Assembly (NCBI RefSeq): GCF_025148635.1
Contig: NZ_CP102269.1
Span: 3,720,001 to 3,784,000 of the forward strand
Reading direction: 5' to 3'
From: Butyricimonas virosa
GTDB taxonomy: Bacteria; Bacteroidota; Bacteroidia; Bacteroidales; Marinifilaceae
DNA length: 64,000 nucleotides
Part shown: positions 42,245 to 52,476 of the stretch, in pieces
How positions within the stretch are numbered: the stretch's first letter is position 1
Layout of the letters: the number at the start of each line of letters is the position of its first letter
Position numbers and translations under genes: made by a program
Notes under the pieces: model-generated
What the model saw: only the letters and a program-made list of their open reading frames with translations
What the model was told of the DNA's origin: nothing
The model's database searches: none

Positions 42245-45200
42245 ATGAATGAATTGAACGATTGGCGACTACAGTCGTGTAGTCCGAGGTATATCCTTTT
42301 GCGAAAGTGTTTTTTCATACTTATCGTGATGTTTTTCAGTATGATGACAAGTTTTACTTCCTTCGGGCAGACGAAGGAAAGGATTACTCTCAAGTTGGAA
42401 AATATGGCATTAGAACAGGTTTTAAAAAGAATAGAATTGGAGTCCGGCTATCGAATGTTGTACAATAAGGATCTTGTGGCAACGGTAAAAGGGATTACGA
42501 TTCAGGTTAATGATGAATTGTTAGCTACCGTACTGGATAGATGTCTGGATGGAACGAATTTATCATACATGATTAAAGAGAACACGATAATTATTGCTAA
42601 AAAAGGTACTGAAAATAGAATTGAGGTAACCGCAACAATAATTAAAGGCGTGGTGAAAGATAAAAAGGGAGAACCATTAGTTGGTGTTTCCGTGGTGATT
42701 GCCGGAACGGCAACAGGTACAGCGACAGATGTGAATGGTAATTTCTCTTTACCGGTAAAGGATTCGACAGGAACTTTGTTATTCACGTATATTGGTTTCA
42801 AGATGCAGAGGGTGGTATTTCACCGGGGTAAAGAAGTGCTGGTTGTAATGGATGAGGATTTATCTGAATTGGATGCAGTAACAGTGATTGCTTATGGTTC
42901 TCGTAAAAAGAGGGAATTAATTGGTGCCGTATCTTCTGTAAAGGCAGATGAGATGAAGGAGCTTCCGACCGCAAGTTTTGAAAATTTGTTACAAGGACGC
43001 ATGTCTGGAGTAGAGATTGTGAATCAGTCCGGGGCTCCGGGAGGAGGAGGAACATTAGTTGTTGTTCGGGGGTATAATACTTTTAATTCACAGTTTGATG
43101 AACCTCTTAGTAATAGTGCTCCTCTTTATGTGATTGACGGTGTACCCATGTATTCATTCACTTCTCCTCGTACGGGAACCAATACAATTGCGGAAATAGA
43201 TCCGTCTATTATTGAATCCGTGGAAGTGTTGAAAGATGCGGCTTCAGCTGCAATCTATGGTTCCAGAGGTGGAAATGGCGTAATCCTTATTACGACTAAA
43301 AAAGGGAAACAAGGACATTCAAATTTTTCTGCTAATTTTTCATATACAGGTTCTATTTTTCCGAAAGCTCCGAAACATTACGGTGGGATGATGGAACGAA
43401 ATTATAATATAGCAGCATTAAAAGCTTATCGTACAGCGAGTTTATTTACTGGGGAATATCCTAATTCAATTGCCGAGGGAAGTGGTTTTATGGGAGGACA
43501 GTATGATTATTTTTGGAACAAAGGTAATCCTATTGACAAAAATGATATAAAAGCACTTAGAGTCTTACAGGATAGTTTGAATCCATTTTATAATAATGCT
43601 ACAGATTGGTATAAAGAAGCTTTTCGCACGGGGAAAGTATACAATGTTAATTTACAGGCTAGCGGGGGAACTGAGTTAATTCGTTATATGGTAGCAGCCG
43701 GGTATTATAGTGAATCAGGAATCATGTTGAGTAGTGATTTTAATCGGATGAATGTGAATGTGGGATTAAATATTCAACCTCATAAACGGATAAAACTAGA
43801 TACTCGTCTTTATGCAGCTTATACGGATCGTAGTCGAGGAAAGTCTCCGAATGGGAAAAGAATGAATTATAAGGTCGAGGGATTAACGGTGGATCCGAGA
43901 ACGGCCTCTTCTTTAACATTGAATTCTGGTGTGGTAAAAGATAAATTATTAGAAGCTCTTAATGAACAGATTGATAAAAATAATTCTTATCGGTTCATGG
44001 GAAATATGGGATTGAGTTTTGAATTTATAGATGGATTGAATGTAAGGGTAGATGGCGGTATTGATTATAATCAGAATAATCGTAACTTCTTTCGTCCTAG
44101 CACGATGGATGTATCTAAAATGAATGAAAATTATATAGAGGAGGGAATTACGCGGAATATTTTCATGCAGGGAGAGGCTCTTCTGAATTATAGATTTTCG
44201 ATCCGAGAGAAACACAATTTTGAGTTATTATTGGGAATTTCTATGGATAAATCTCAATTATTTGAAAATGATGCTGATGCTCTAGGTACTCCAAGTGATT
44301 ACATTCACTATATACAGGGGACAACTCCTATTAAATACACGAAGCCCGAATGGGGTGATCCTGAGGCTTATGAAACCGTGCATGCTTCTTCTAAATTGGA
44401 AGAAAAGATAAATTTGAGCTATTTTGGTCGTTTTGCTTATAATTTTAAAACTCGCTATTTGTTTGAGTTTACTTTGCGTCGAGATGGTTCTTCTGTTTTT
44501 GGTGAAGATCAACGTTGGGCAACATTTCCGTCAGTAGCTATTGGTTGGACATTTTCAGACGAGTCTTTTTTGAAATCAGTTAATTGGTTAAGTTATGGAA
44601 AAATTCGAGCAAGCTGGGGTCAATCCGGAGTACAGTTTGATAAGGCTTATCTTGCTCATGGATTGATGGAAATAGGCGCTATTTATGATGGAGAACGAGG
44701 AATGAGGGCTAGCGGCATATTGAATCGAAAACTGGGTTGGGAACAATCGGATCAATATGATTTGGGATTGGATTTGGATTTTCTTGATTATCGGATCAAA
44801 TTTAAATTTGATTATTATTATCGTTATACGAAAGATAAATTGTGGAAAGTGAACCTGCCAAGTGGAGGAAGTTTTTTAGGTGGATTCTCTAAGCAATGGC
44901 GGAATGCCATGGAAGTTTCCAATGAAGGTATTGAATTTGAAGTAACTTGTGATATTCTTAGAGAGACTAAAGTTACTTGGCGAAGTAAAATCACGGCTTC
45001 TAGAAATTGGAATCGTTTTGAAAAATCCTATTCGGGTAAAGATGAGGATTCGTTTATTATAGGTAAACCTCTTTTCAATATTTATCTATATAAAGACAAT
45101 GGCTATTATAATTCACAGGATGAAGTTCCTGTTTATTATCAAGCTGACGGATCTAAAAAATATTTAATGCCGATGTTTGAAACACAATATTTTACGTCAG

Positions 45201-45778
45201 GAGATCCTAAAGTTATGGATGTCAATGGTGATGGTAAAATAGATATATCTGATTTCGTGAGAGTTGGTTCTTCCGTGCCGAAACTTTATGGCGGTTGGGC
45301 TAATGAACTAAGGTGGCGGGATTTTGATTTAAATTTACTTTTTACCTATTCTTTGGGAAGGGATATGTATAAAACTTATGATATTCGTTCGTTAGATGCT
45401 TATAATGGTGGACAAGGTGGACGGGCATTGTATATCAATACAGATAAAGCCTCGTTTTGGACGGAAGACAATCATAAGGCTCAGTATGCTCGTTTGGGCA
45501 CGTTGAATTCCATGGGAGGTATGCTGGAATCTAATCTTGAAACAGTTTCTTACATGAAACTCAAGCAACTCACGTTAGGTTATAATCTTCCGAAAGAATG
45601 GGCTAGAAAAGTGGGAATGGTTGGATTAAGAGCGTTTATTACAGGAGAAAATGTGTTTACTCTTTCTAATTATTCGGGTGTTGATCCGGAGGTTGTCAGC
45701 ATAGAGAATGGGCAGGATGATTTTAATACTTACCCGTTGGCACGAAAATGGACCATTGGTTTAACTCTTAATTTTTAA
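42245..45778 (+). CDS. SusC/RagA TonB-dependent receptor with STN domain
   Basis: 1177 aa from ATG 42245 (the frame also opens at TTG 42236). Signal segment, then STN (LENMALEQVLKRIELESGYRMLYN, VKGITIQVNDELL), regulatory beta domain (GVVKDKKGEPLVGVSVVIAGTATGTATDVNGNFSL), VIAYGSRKKRELIGAV, plug (YVIDGVPMYSF, IIESVEVLKDAASAAIYGSRGGNGVILITTKKG), and barrel ending TIGLTLNF. Closely similar in plan to the receptor at 5225-8797. It transports an unknown ligand across the outer membrane together with the SusD protein encoded five bases on. Confidence 0.95.
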   Translation: MNELNDWRLQSCSPRYILLRKCFFILIVMFFSMMTSFTSFGQTKERITLKLENMALEQVLKRIELESGYRMLYNKDLVATVKGITIQVNDELLATVLDRCLDGTNLSYMIKENTIIIAKKGTENRIEVTATIIKGVVKDKKGEPLVGVSVVIAGTATGTATDVNGNFSLPVKDSTGTLLFTYIGFKMQRVVFHRGKEVLVVMDEDLSELDAVTVIAYGSRKKRELIGAVSSVKADEMKELPTASFENLLQGRMSGVEIVNQSGAPGGGGTLVVVRGYNTFNSQFDEPLSNSAPLYVIDGVPMYSFTSPRTGTNTIAEIDPSIIESVEVLKDAASAAIYGSRGGNGVILITTKKGKQGHSNFSANFSYTGSIFPKAPKHYGGMMERNYNIAALKAYRTASLFTGEYPNSIAEGSGFMGGQYDYFWNKGNPIDKNDIKALRVLQDSLNPFYNNATDWYKEAFRTGKVYNVNLQASGGTELIRYMVAAGYYSESGIMLSSDFNRMNVNVGLNIQPHKRIKLDTRLYAAYTDRSRGKSPNGKRMNYKVEGLTVDPRTASSLTLNSGVVKDKLLEALNEQIDKNNSYRFMGNMGLSFEFIDGLNVRVDGGIDYNQNNRNFFRPSTMDVSKMNENYIEEGITRNIFMQGEALLNYRFSIREKHNFELLLGISMDKSQLFENDADALGTPSDYIHYIQGTTPIKYTKPEWGDPEAYETVHASSKLEEKINLSYFGRFAYNFKTRYLFEFTLRRDGSSVFGEDQRWATFPSVAIGWTFSDESFLKSVNWLSYGKIRASWGQSGVQFDKAYLAHGLMEIGAIYDGERGMRASGILNRKLGWEQSDQYDLGLDLDFLDYRIKFKFDYYYRYTKDKLWKVNLPSGGSFLGGFSKQWRNAMEVSNEGIEFEVTCDILRETKVTWRSKITASRNWNRFEKSYSGKDEDSFIIGKPLFNIYLYKDNGYYNSQDEVPVYYQADGSKKYLMPMFETQYFTSGDPKVMDVNGDGKIDISDFVRVGSSVPKLYGGWANELRWRDFDLNLLFTYSLGRDMYKTYDIRSLDAYNGGQGGRALYINTDKASFWTEDNHKAQYARLGTLNSMGGMLESNLETVSYMKLKQLTLGYNLPKEWARKVGMVGLRAFITGENVFTLSNYSGVDPEVVSIENGQDDFNTYPLARKWTIGLTLNF

Positions 45779-45782
45779 AAAC

Positions 45783-47333
45783 ATGAGACTAAAAAGATTG
45801 TTATATTTAGTGGGATTATTAATGTGTTGTTCTTGTGGAGACATGTTGGATGTAGAGCCTGAAATTGCTGTAACCTATACGAACTATTTCCAAAATGAAC
45901 AGGATGTACACAAAACGTATATTGATATGTATGCTAAAATACGAGAAGTATATTTTCAATATCAATTACAACCTCATCATAAAATGGGACTAGTATATGA
46001 TCAATGTAATGAATATTATTCTTATGCCAATGAATTGAAAAGTCTCTCTGTTGAGGCTTTTAAAAAAGTTGCCGGAACGAGTTGGATACTTCATTATAAT
46101 GTAATTTTTCAATCAAATTTGATATTGGATAATCTGTATCGGGTTCAGGATTTACCTAAAGATAGAGAGAATTTTTATAAGGGACATTGCTATTTTGCCA
46201 AAGGGTTAATGTATTATGAAATTGCTAGACGTTGGGGGAACGCTCCGATTACTAGAGATGCCAAAAGTATAGATCCGTTAGGGCGTAGTGATGCGAAAGT
46301 TGTATTAGATACAGCGTTGTCTAATGCTTTGAGAGCTTTTGATCTGTTAAAAAACTATGATGAGGCAGTTGATTATAACGGACAGAAATTGAAAAAATAT
46401 TATGCACATAAAGGAGCGGCTGCGGCACTTTTAGCTAATATCTATGCGTGGAAAGGTGGTTTATTTAATGATTCGGATGCTTATGAAGAGGCTGAAAAGT
46501 ACTGTACTTTAATTATTGAAAATAAAGTGGGGATTTATAAAATGGTCGATACGCCTGAAGAAGTCTGTTCTGTTGTCATGGATCGCATGAGTTCTGAATC
46601 TGTTTTTGAATTGTTGAATAGTAGTATTGATTTTGGTTTCACGACCGGACGTTTTTCTCCGGGGATAAATTTCCATATAGGGGCAAACTATGGTTATGGG
46701 GGGTATCCGTTAAACCCCTTTGGTTCTTTGTCTAATAATCAATATGAAAATCTTTATCTCATAAAGAATGATCGGGTAAAGAAAATTTGGGGTGATGAAG
46801 ATTTGAGACGTGCGGCTTATTTTTGGAAATTTGATGAAATGGCAGAAGCTGATAATGAGGTTACGGGAGGCTACGCTTATCCATATTTCTGGCGTAAACC
46901 ATTATTGGATGCTGCTTGGGTTCCGGCAGAAATGATAAATGTAGACGGTAATAAAATATTTTGGCGATTGGCCGAGATTTATTTACTACGAGCAGAAGCA
47001 CGTTGTCGTGCAAATTTGCCGGGGGCAGAAGATGATTTGAATTATGTTAGAAATCGGGCTCATGCAAAAATATATCCTGCGGATACTGATACTGAAGGTT
47101 TACAGATGGCAATATTCCGAGAGAGGGAACGAGAAATGTTTTTTGACGGAGAACGGTATTATGATATTGTTCGGAACGGATACTATAATTTTCCGGGAAT
47201 GATTTCTGAAACGTTCGAAAAACTTTCCGAACAGGATGTAAAAGATGGAGCGTTATATGTTCCGATAATGGAGACGGAAATGCAGCGTAATACTTTAATG
47301 CGTCAGAATCCGTATTGGTTAGCAAGATGGTAA
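45783..47333 (+). CDS. SusD/RagB-family outer-membrane lipoprotein
   Basis: 516 aa, lipobox MCCSC (Cys18) then GDMLDVEPEIAVTYTNYFQNEQDVHKTY. Conserved body FYKGHCYFAKGLMYYEIARRWGNAPI and IFWRLAEIYLLRAEARCRANL, then FREREREMFFDGERYYDIVRNGYY. Partner of the SusC receptor immediately upstream. Shares with the left SusD the EVTGGYAYPY.W segment before the conserved C-terminal region, which suggests related ligands, but this is only a hint. Confidence 0.94.
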   Translation: MRLKRLLYLVGLLMCCSCGDMLDVEPEIAVTYTNYFQNEQDVHKTYIDMYAKIREVYFQYQLQPHHKMGLVYDQCNEYYSYANELKSLSVEAFKKVAGTSWILHYNVIFQSNLILDNLYRVQDLPKDRENFYKGHCYFAKGLMYYEIARRWGNAPITRDAKSIDPLGRSDAKVVLDTALSNALRAFDLLKNYDEAVDYNGQKLKKYYAHKGAAAALLANIYAWKGGLFNDSDAYEEAEKYCTLIIENKVGIYKMVDTPEEVCSVVMDRMSSESVFELLNSSIDFGFTTGRFSPGINFHIGANYGYGGYPLNPFGSLSNNQYENLYLIKNDRVKKIWGDEDLRRAAYFWKFDEMAEADNEVTGGYAYPYFWRKPLLDAAWVPAEMINVDGNKIFWRLAEIYLLRAEARCRANLPGAEDDLNYVRNRAHAKIYPADTDTEGLQMAIFREREREMFFDGERYYDIVRNGYYNFPGMISETFEKLSEQDVKDGALYVPIMETEMQRNTLMRQNPYWLARW

Positions 47334-47359
47334 TGATTGGTAAAATATATAATGTAATT

Positions 47360-47944
47360 ATGAATAAATTATTAGTTACAATGATCGTACTCCTTTTGAT
47401 AGGAGGGTGTTCTACAAATTGGAATTTTGAGAATACGGGATTAGCTAAAGAACATTTCGACGGAAATATGTATGAATATTTAAGAAGTGACTCTTATAAT
47501 TGGGATTCAATACGATTGATAATAGAAAGGGCAGAATTGGTGCCTTTGTTCGAGGGAAAAGACCCGATCACGTTTATAGGTCCCACGAATCACTCTGTTA
47601 GAAAATGGATGAATGACAAGTTTATAAATTGTATCAATGACATAGATAAAGATGCTTGTATTAAAATTGTTAAGGATCACTTGTTTGCCGGGAAGATATT
47701 ACGTGACGATATTCCCCAAGGAAAATATCTTACACAGGAAGGGGGAGATGTTTATACAACTCTCTCTGGAAAGAGTATTTGGATGGGGCTGTTTTATGAA
47801 GATTATGGTAATGTTGTAGAAGGGGGAGTACGGGTGATCTATTTAAAGGGAGATGTGACTATTGATATTGCTTCTTCTAACATACAGCCTACAAATGGGG
47901 TTGTACATTCGTTGAGCTATAATTACGTGTTAGGTGGATTATGA
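47360..47944 (+). CDS. Fasciclin-domain lipoprotein
   Basis: 194 aa from ATG 47360 (MNKLLVTMIVLLLIGGC, lipobox Cys17); the frame extends up to 47315 into susD, but those residues are not a signal peptide. FAS1 marks: MYEYLRSDSYNWDSIRLIIERAELVPLFEGKDPITFIGPTNHSV, VKDHLFAGKIL and QPTNGVVHSLSYNYVL. Paralogue of 2920-3624 and in the same operon position. Confidence 0.84.
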   Translation: MNKLLVTMIVLLLIGGCSTNWNFENTGLAKEHFDGNMYEYLRSDSYNWDSIRLIIERAELVPLFEGKDPITFIGPTNHSVRKWMNDKFINCINDIDKDACIKIVKDHLFAGKILRDDIPQGKYLTQEGGDVYTTLSGKSIWMGLFYEDYGNVVEGGVRVIYLKGDVTIDIASSNIQPTNGVVHSLSYNYVLGGL

Positions 47945-47964
47945 TGAACTTTAAATAATTGATT

Positions 47965-48390
47965 ATGAGATGTAGTATTATATATTTAATATGTGTCGTG
48001 TTTCTTATTGCATGTAATGATGTTACGGTAGGGTATTTAGAGACTGAAAATGCTGAGTATATACCTGATAACATGGAAATACCTCAAATCGAGGATCTAG
48101 ATGAGGTTGTGGATGCCCTACGTGTAAAGAATAACGCACCTTGGGTAACACAACCTATTCAGGGTATAGAAGGAACTGATCCGATGATTTATTCTATCGA
48201 AGAAGTAACTGCGACAGAAGGCGGAGATGCTATGATATTTAAACAGGAATTGAGGATTATAGGAAACGGAAGTTTTTATTATCCTTTAGAACATAAAGCT
48301 CCAGCTGGTAAGTATGTGGTTTCGATTAGAGTTACAAACGAGGGGTATAGCCGTGTCATAAAAGACATTTACACTTTTGTCGTGAAGTAA
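47965..48390 (+). CDS. Small lipoprotein, last gene of the right SusCD locus
   Basis: 141 aa, lipobox LIAC (Cys17). No named family recognised. Paralogue of 2339-2896: shares NDVTVGYLETENAEYIPDNM, APWVTQPIQGIEGTD, GNGSFYYPLEHKAPAGKYVVSIRVTNEGYS. The second half looks like a beta-sandwich. It follows the fasciclin gene after 20 bases and ends the locus before a terminator. Both copies together define a Bacteroidota accessory family linked to fasciclin-SusCD loci. Confidence 0.75.
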   Translation: MRCSIIYLICVVFLIACNDVTVGYLETENAEYIPDNMEIPQIEDLDEVVDALRVKNNAPWVTQPIQGIEGTDPMIYSIEEVTATEGGDAMIFKQELRIIGNGSFYYPLEHKAPAGKYVVSIRVTNEGYSRVIKDIYTFVVK

Positions 48391-48415
48391 ACAAAGAGTG
48401 ATCGTGGGGGCGTGG

Positions 48416-48453
48416 GGGTCCGTGTTATGCGGATCCCTTATTTTATCTTTTTG
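48416..48453 (+). terminator. Terminator of the right SusCD locus
   Basis: GGGTCCG (48416-48422), loop of seven, CGGATCCC (48430-48437) with one bulged base, then TTATTTTATCTTTTT. It overlaps the 3' end of the convergent lepB gene. Confidence 0.6.
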
Positions 48454-49292
48454 AAAAATCTCTGCCACACGTATTTTTTCGTGTGTGGGTCTTTTGACGT
48501 GAGGATGAACGAAGCTTTACCCACGATAAAGTCTTCGGGAATAGGACCGATATAGCGAGAATCTCTGGAGTTGAAGACTTGATCTCCGGCCACGAAGTAC
48601 CAGTTTTTTTGGAACGTGTATTCCCGGATCAAGGAGTCTCGGATGTAGAGTTGGCGTTGTTGCGAGTGTACTGGAGCTTGGGTTTCGTAAGCGATCAGGT
48701 GACGATAAAGCGAGAAATTTAGTGTGTCGAGTAGGATAGTGGTTCCCGCTGCGGGAAGGTATAGGGGACCAAAGTCTTGGATGTTCCAACGGTGCCAGTA
48801 ATCGAAAGGGAAAGCGTTGTAAATACCCGGGGCGTACTCCCCGTGATAATGATGTAGGCGTTGCTGTTCTTCCACGTTTCCGAATCCCGTTTTGCCGTTG
48901 ACGTGATTGATTCCCTTGATGATCGATAGCGTGTCTCCCGGAAGGGCGATACATCGTTTCACATAAAATGTCCCTAAATCCATGTCCCAACGACCGTTTG
49001 TATGCGTAGGAAAGTTGAAAACAATCACGTCATTACGTTTTAGGGAAGAAAATCCCGGTGTCCGCACAGTTTCCGGGTGTGCGCCGTCCAGAAAGTCGAA
49101 GTTTTTGTAAAAGCGGGCTCCCATGTACATTTTGTTCACCACGATAAAATCGCCTGGTTCGATGGTGGGGTACATCGAATCGGAAGGGATGCTGTAAAAG
49201 TCCACGATAAAAAAGCGTAACAGGGCGGCAATCACGATGGCTAACAGTATGGCTCCCACGTATTGGAATATGGATTTAATTACTTTTTTCAT
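48438..49292 (-). CDS. lepB: Signal peptidase I
   Basis: 284 aa inner-membrane serine protease that cuts signal peptides. One N-terminal membrane segment, then the catalytic Ser box SIPSDSMYPTIEPGDFI (Ser39), the box RNDVIVFNFP and the Lys box YVKRCIALPGDTLSI, and the late box WYFVAGDQVFNSRDSRYIGPIPEDFIVGKASF. Complete. Its start overlaps the end of the RND permease gene by four bases, so the two are co-translated; this is an unusual place for lepB. Confidence 0.95.
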   Translation of the reverse strand: MKKVIKSIFQYVGAILLAIVIAALLRFFIVDFYSIPSDSMYPTIEPGDFIVVNKMYMGARFYKNFDFLDGAHPETVRTPGFSSLKRNDVIVFNFPTHTNGRWDMDLGTFYVKRCIALPGDTLSIIKGINHVNGKTGFGNVEEQQRLHHYHGEYAPGIYNAFPFDYWHRWNIQDFGPLYLPAAGTTILLDTLNFSLYRHLIAYETQAPVHSQQRQLYIRDSLIREYTFQKNWYFVAGDQVFNSRDSRYIGPIPEDFIVGKASFILTSKDPHTKKYVWQRFFKKIK

Positions 49293-52200
49293 TTTTTTCT
49301 TGAGATAAAAATACGTTCTAAATAGTAATAAAACAAGGGAATGATGAATAAACTGACAAAGGTTCCAACAGTCATTCCGGCGATCAGCGTGATGGACATG
49401 GGGCGTTGTAGTTGTGTTCCGATGTCATTTCCCCACAACATGGGTACGAGGGCGAAAATAGTGGTTAGACTGGTCATTAGAATGGGTTTCAATCGCCGTA
49501 CACCACCTTCGTGAATCGCTTCTTCCAGGGCAAGACCTGATCGCTGTAGGCGTATGATCGTGTCGATCTTTAAGATCGAATCGTTGATCACGATACCGCT
49601 CATTACCACGATCCCGATCATGGACATCAAGTTAAGGGAAATCCCGGACAACCACAGGATAAGTAGCGTGAAAGCCACGTCTAGCGGAATTTCAACGAGA
49701 AGGATTATCGGTAGGGTCAACGATTCAAATTGTGCGGCAAGGATAAAATATAGCATGAGAATAGCCACGATTACCACGACGACCATTTCCCAAAGGGTTT
49801 CCTGACCGGAAAAATACTGTCCGTCAAACGTGGTGTTTAAATTCCGGTTACCGGCTTCTTTTTTTATGGTCTGTATGATTTGCTCCGTGGAATCATCGAT
49901 GTGGTAGATGTTTAGCGGGACAACAACCCCTTCTTTACGTCCGATGATACTCTTGTAATCCAGTTTTCTTTCCATTCGAGTTAGGGCGGAGACAGGAATA
50001 TCCAGTTGATCGCTATTGCTCACGAAAGAGGAACGAATGATGTCTAGTATCGTTTTTTCTTCTCCCGTGATAACGATCGGAACATATCGGCTACCCGTGT
50101 TTAGTTTCCCGATATTCATTTTACTGATATTCTTTTCCAGCACGTTAATCAAGGCACCTTGATTGACTTTGTAGAGGGCCAGCCTGTCCGGTAGTATTTC
50201 AACCACGATGCGTTCGGACGTTGAAGGTTTGTCCAGTTGTAAGGTTGGCATGATCGAATCAAGATATTCGATGAACGTGTTCACGCTATCCAGTTCCGGA
50301 CCTCCCCGGCGGGATTCTCCGCTAAGGTACACGACTAGTGGGACGTCGTTGTCTTTGAACAGTTGTTCGAACAAGTTGTCCACTTTAGTGATATCGACCT
50401 TTGCACCCGGGTAATCCGCTTTGACGTATTCCCGGATGGAGGAGATAACTTGTTTCAGTTCTTCGGCATGGAGGGTACGTATATAAAATTCCGCCTCGTT
50501 GATGTTCTGATTCTTTTCCCGGTTCAAAAAAAACATCTTTTCTCCCGTGTGGCAACTGATTTCTTCGCATTTATTGCTAAATCGTTCGATAATATCTTTT
50601 ACCCGGTGTTCGTTTTCATCTATGTGGATACTGGAGTTCCAATCTACCCGTAGGATCATTTCGTTGGTGTCTATTGTCGGCATTCGTTCCAAACGTAATT
50701 GCAATGCCAATACGAACCCCAATACAAGAATCGTAAAACAACCGCTCATGGCAATTAACCTGTGATGAAAGATGAAATGAAATATATTCGTGTAATAATT
50801 TTCAAGATGCTTGAAACTGATTTGTCGGATAAAACGGGTTGCTTTTCCTTCCTTGGCATGTATGAATAACAAGTGGAATACGACCGGGACGATCGTGATC
50901 GAAACGGCCAGTGAAACGAACAATCCGATTGCCACGGCCATCGCCTGATCGTAAAACAAGGCTCCCGCGATACCGCTCATGAAAATTAACGGGACAAATA
51001 TAGCGCAGGTGGTCAGTACCGAAGAAAGGAGGGGAGTGATGATTTCGTTTGTCCCGTCCAGGCAGGCTTGGAACAAGGATTTTCCTCTCATCCGGTGCTG
51101 GTTGATGTTGTCAATGGTTATGATGGAATTATCCACCATCATCCCGACTCCGAGTATTAATCCCGATAGTGAAATCGTGTTGATCGAGATTCCGATCAGC
51201 TGGAAAAACAACATGCAAATTATGACCGAAACGGGAATACTGATGGCGATAATTACAGGTGATCGGGCATCTTGCAGAAAAAACAGCATGGCCACGATTG
51301 CCAGTAATATTCCTTGCCAGAGACTCTGTACGAGATTGTCAATCGAGTAATTCAGTAATTGTGCCTGATCCCGGGAGACGGAAAACTCCACGTCCGGGTA
51401 TTCTTCCCGAAATTGGTCAAGTAGTCCCGTGACCTTCTCTTTCATTTCCGACATCCGGGCATTGGATTGTTTGATCACGGCCAAGCAGAGGGATTGCTTG
51501 GCTCCGTTAAAGAATATGCCTCTTTTCTCTCTCGGACGGATACCAGAGCGGGCGATATCCTTGATTTGCAGAAGTCTGCCGTTGATATTCAGGTAAACAT
51601 TTTCCAGTTCTTCCGGAGAGGTGATCTGGGAAGCAAAACTGATACTGTATTGGTAATACCCGTCTTTCACGGCAAGGCTTCCTGAAACCTGGTTATTGTT
51701 GTCGATAGCTGATTTTAGCTGATCCTGTGTGATCTTCAGGCTTCTCAGCTTGGCTTCGTCCGGGAAAATATAGAGTTCGGGAGAGTACATTCCGCTGATG
51801 TCTACCATGGCAACATCCGGCAACTGTTCCAGTCTTTTTTTCAGTACGGCATCGGTAAATTCACAAAATTCCAAGAATTTCTCTTCCGAATCATATTCTT
51901 TCAGGTTGATATTAATGTAAAATACAGGCAGGTCGGAAGTGGAGGCCTTGATGATTGTCGGGCGTTGAACCTCTTTGGGGAAACTATTCACGCAGGCATC
52001 CACTTTCTGGTTCACTTCGATAAAGGCGTAATCCAGAGAGGTCCCGTACTCGAATTTCATCGTGATCAAGCCGCTCCCTTCCTTCGATTCCGATTGTATT
52101 TCCGTCAGTTTCGGTATCTGTTGCAACTGTCCCCGCAGCCCGGAGGTGAGTGTGTTTTCCACCTCGTTAATCGAAGCGTTATCCCAGGTATAATGTACGG

Positions 52201-52330
52201 TAATCTCCGGAATATCGATTTCCGGCATGAGCGACACGGGTAATCGGAAAGAGGCCACGATTCCTAGTACGATAAAGGCTATCGTACTCATGATGACGGC
52301 TACCGGGCGTTGTAATAAAAACTTTACCAT
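49289..52330 (-). CDS. RND efflux permease (AcrB/HAE1-like), second of two
   Basis: 1013 aa inner-membrane proton-driven pump subunit with 12 membrane segments in two halves, each with a large periplasmic loop. Signatures: VKFLLQRPVAVIMSTIAFIVLG at the N-terminus, GVGMMVDNSIITIDNI (TM4 with Asp), and GIVVMSGIVINDSILKIDTI in the second half. It sits between another RND permease (52386-55625) and lepB. Two unlike permeases with one adaptor recall the MdtB/MdtC heteromer. Substrate unknown. An AT-rich junction and palindromic repeat lie before its start. Confidence 0.93.
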   Translation of the reverse strand: MVKFLLQRPVAVIMSTIAFIVLGIVASFRLPVSLMPEIDIPEITVHYTWDNASINEVENTLTSGLRGQLQQIPKLTEIQSESKEGSGLITMKFEYGTSLDYAFIEVNQKVDACVNSFPKEVQRPTIIKASTSDLPVFYININLKEYDSEEKFLEFCEFTDAVLKKRLEQLPDVAMVDISGMYSPELYIFPDEAKLRSLKITQDQLKSAIDNNNQVSGSLAVKDGYYQYSISFASQITSPEELENVYLNINGRLLQIKDIARSGIRPREKRGIFFNGAKQSLCLAVIKQSNARMSEMKEKVTGLLDQFREEYPDVEFSVSRDQAQLLNYSIDNLVQSLWQGILLAIVAMLFFLQDARSPVIIAISIPVSVIICMLFFQLIGISINTISLSGLILGVGMMVDNSIITIDNINQHRMRGKSLFQACLDGTNEIITPLLSSVLTTCAIFVPLIFMSGIAGALFYDQAMAVAIGLFVSLAVSITIVPVVFHLLFIHAKEGKATRFIRQISFKHLENYYTNIFHFIFHHRLIAMSGCFTILVLGFVLALQLRLERMPTIDTNEMILRVDWNSSIHIDENEHRVKDIIERFSNKCEEISCHTGEKMFFLNREKNQNINEAEFYIRTLHAEELKQVISSIREYVKADYPGAKVDITKVDNLFEQLFKDNDVPLVVYLSGESRRGGPELDSVNTFIEYLDSIMPTLQLDKPSTSERIVVEILPDRLALYKVNQGALINVLEKNISKMNIGKLNTGSRYVPIVITGEEKTILDIIRSSFVSNSDQLDIPVSALTRMERKLDYKSIIGRKEGVVVPLNIYHIDDSTEQIIQTIKKEAGNRNLNTTFDGQYFSGQETLWEMVVVVIVAILMLYFILAAQFESLTLPIILLVEIPLDVAFTLLILWLSGISLNLMSMIGIVVMSGIVINDSILKIDTIIRLQRSGLALEEAIHEGGVRRLKPILMTSLTTIFALVPMLWGNDIGTQLQRPMSITLIAGMTVGTFVSLFIIPLFYYYLERIFISRKK

Positions 52331-52365
52331 GGATTGATTTTAGATTTTAAATTTTAAATATTCGG

Positions 52366-52476
52366 CTACCCCCTCTAACTCCCCCTTACACAGGGGGAGG
52401 ATTAGCTACATTGGAATATTGTTGAGCTTCCTTTCGTCTGTTTCCTCTCCTGTGTAAGGAGGGGTTAGGGGAGGTC
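52366..52476. repeat. Palindromic repeat unit inside the RND operon
   Basis: Arm CTACCCCCTCTAACTCCCCC...CAGGGGGAG, spacer GCTACATTGGAATATTGTTGAG, and a worn opposite arm CTCTCCTGTGTAAGGAGGGG. Same family as the DUF559 element arms. On minus the last ~30 codons and the stop of the upstream permease gene read through it. Confidence 0.75.
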
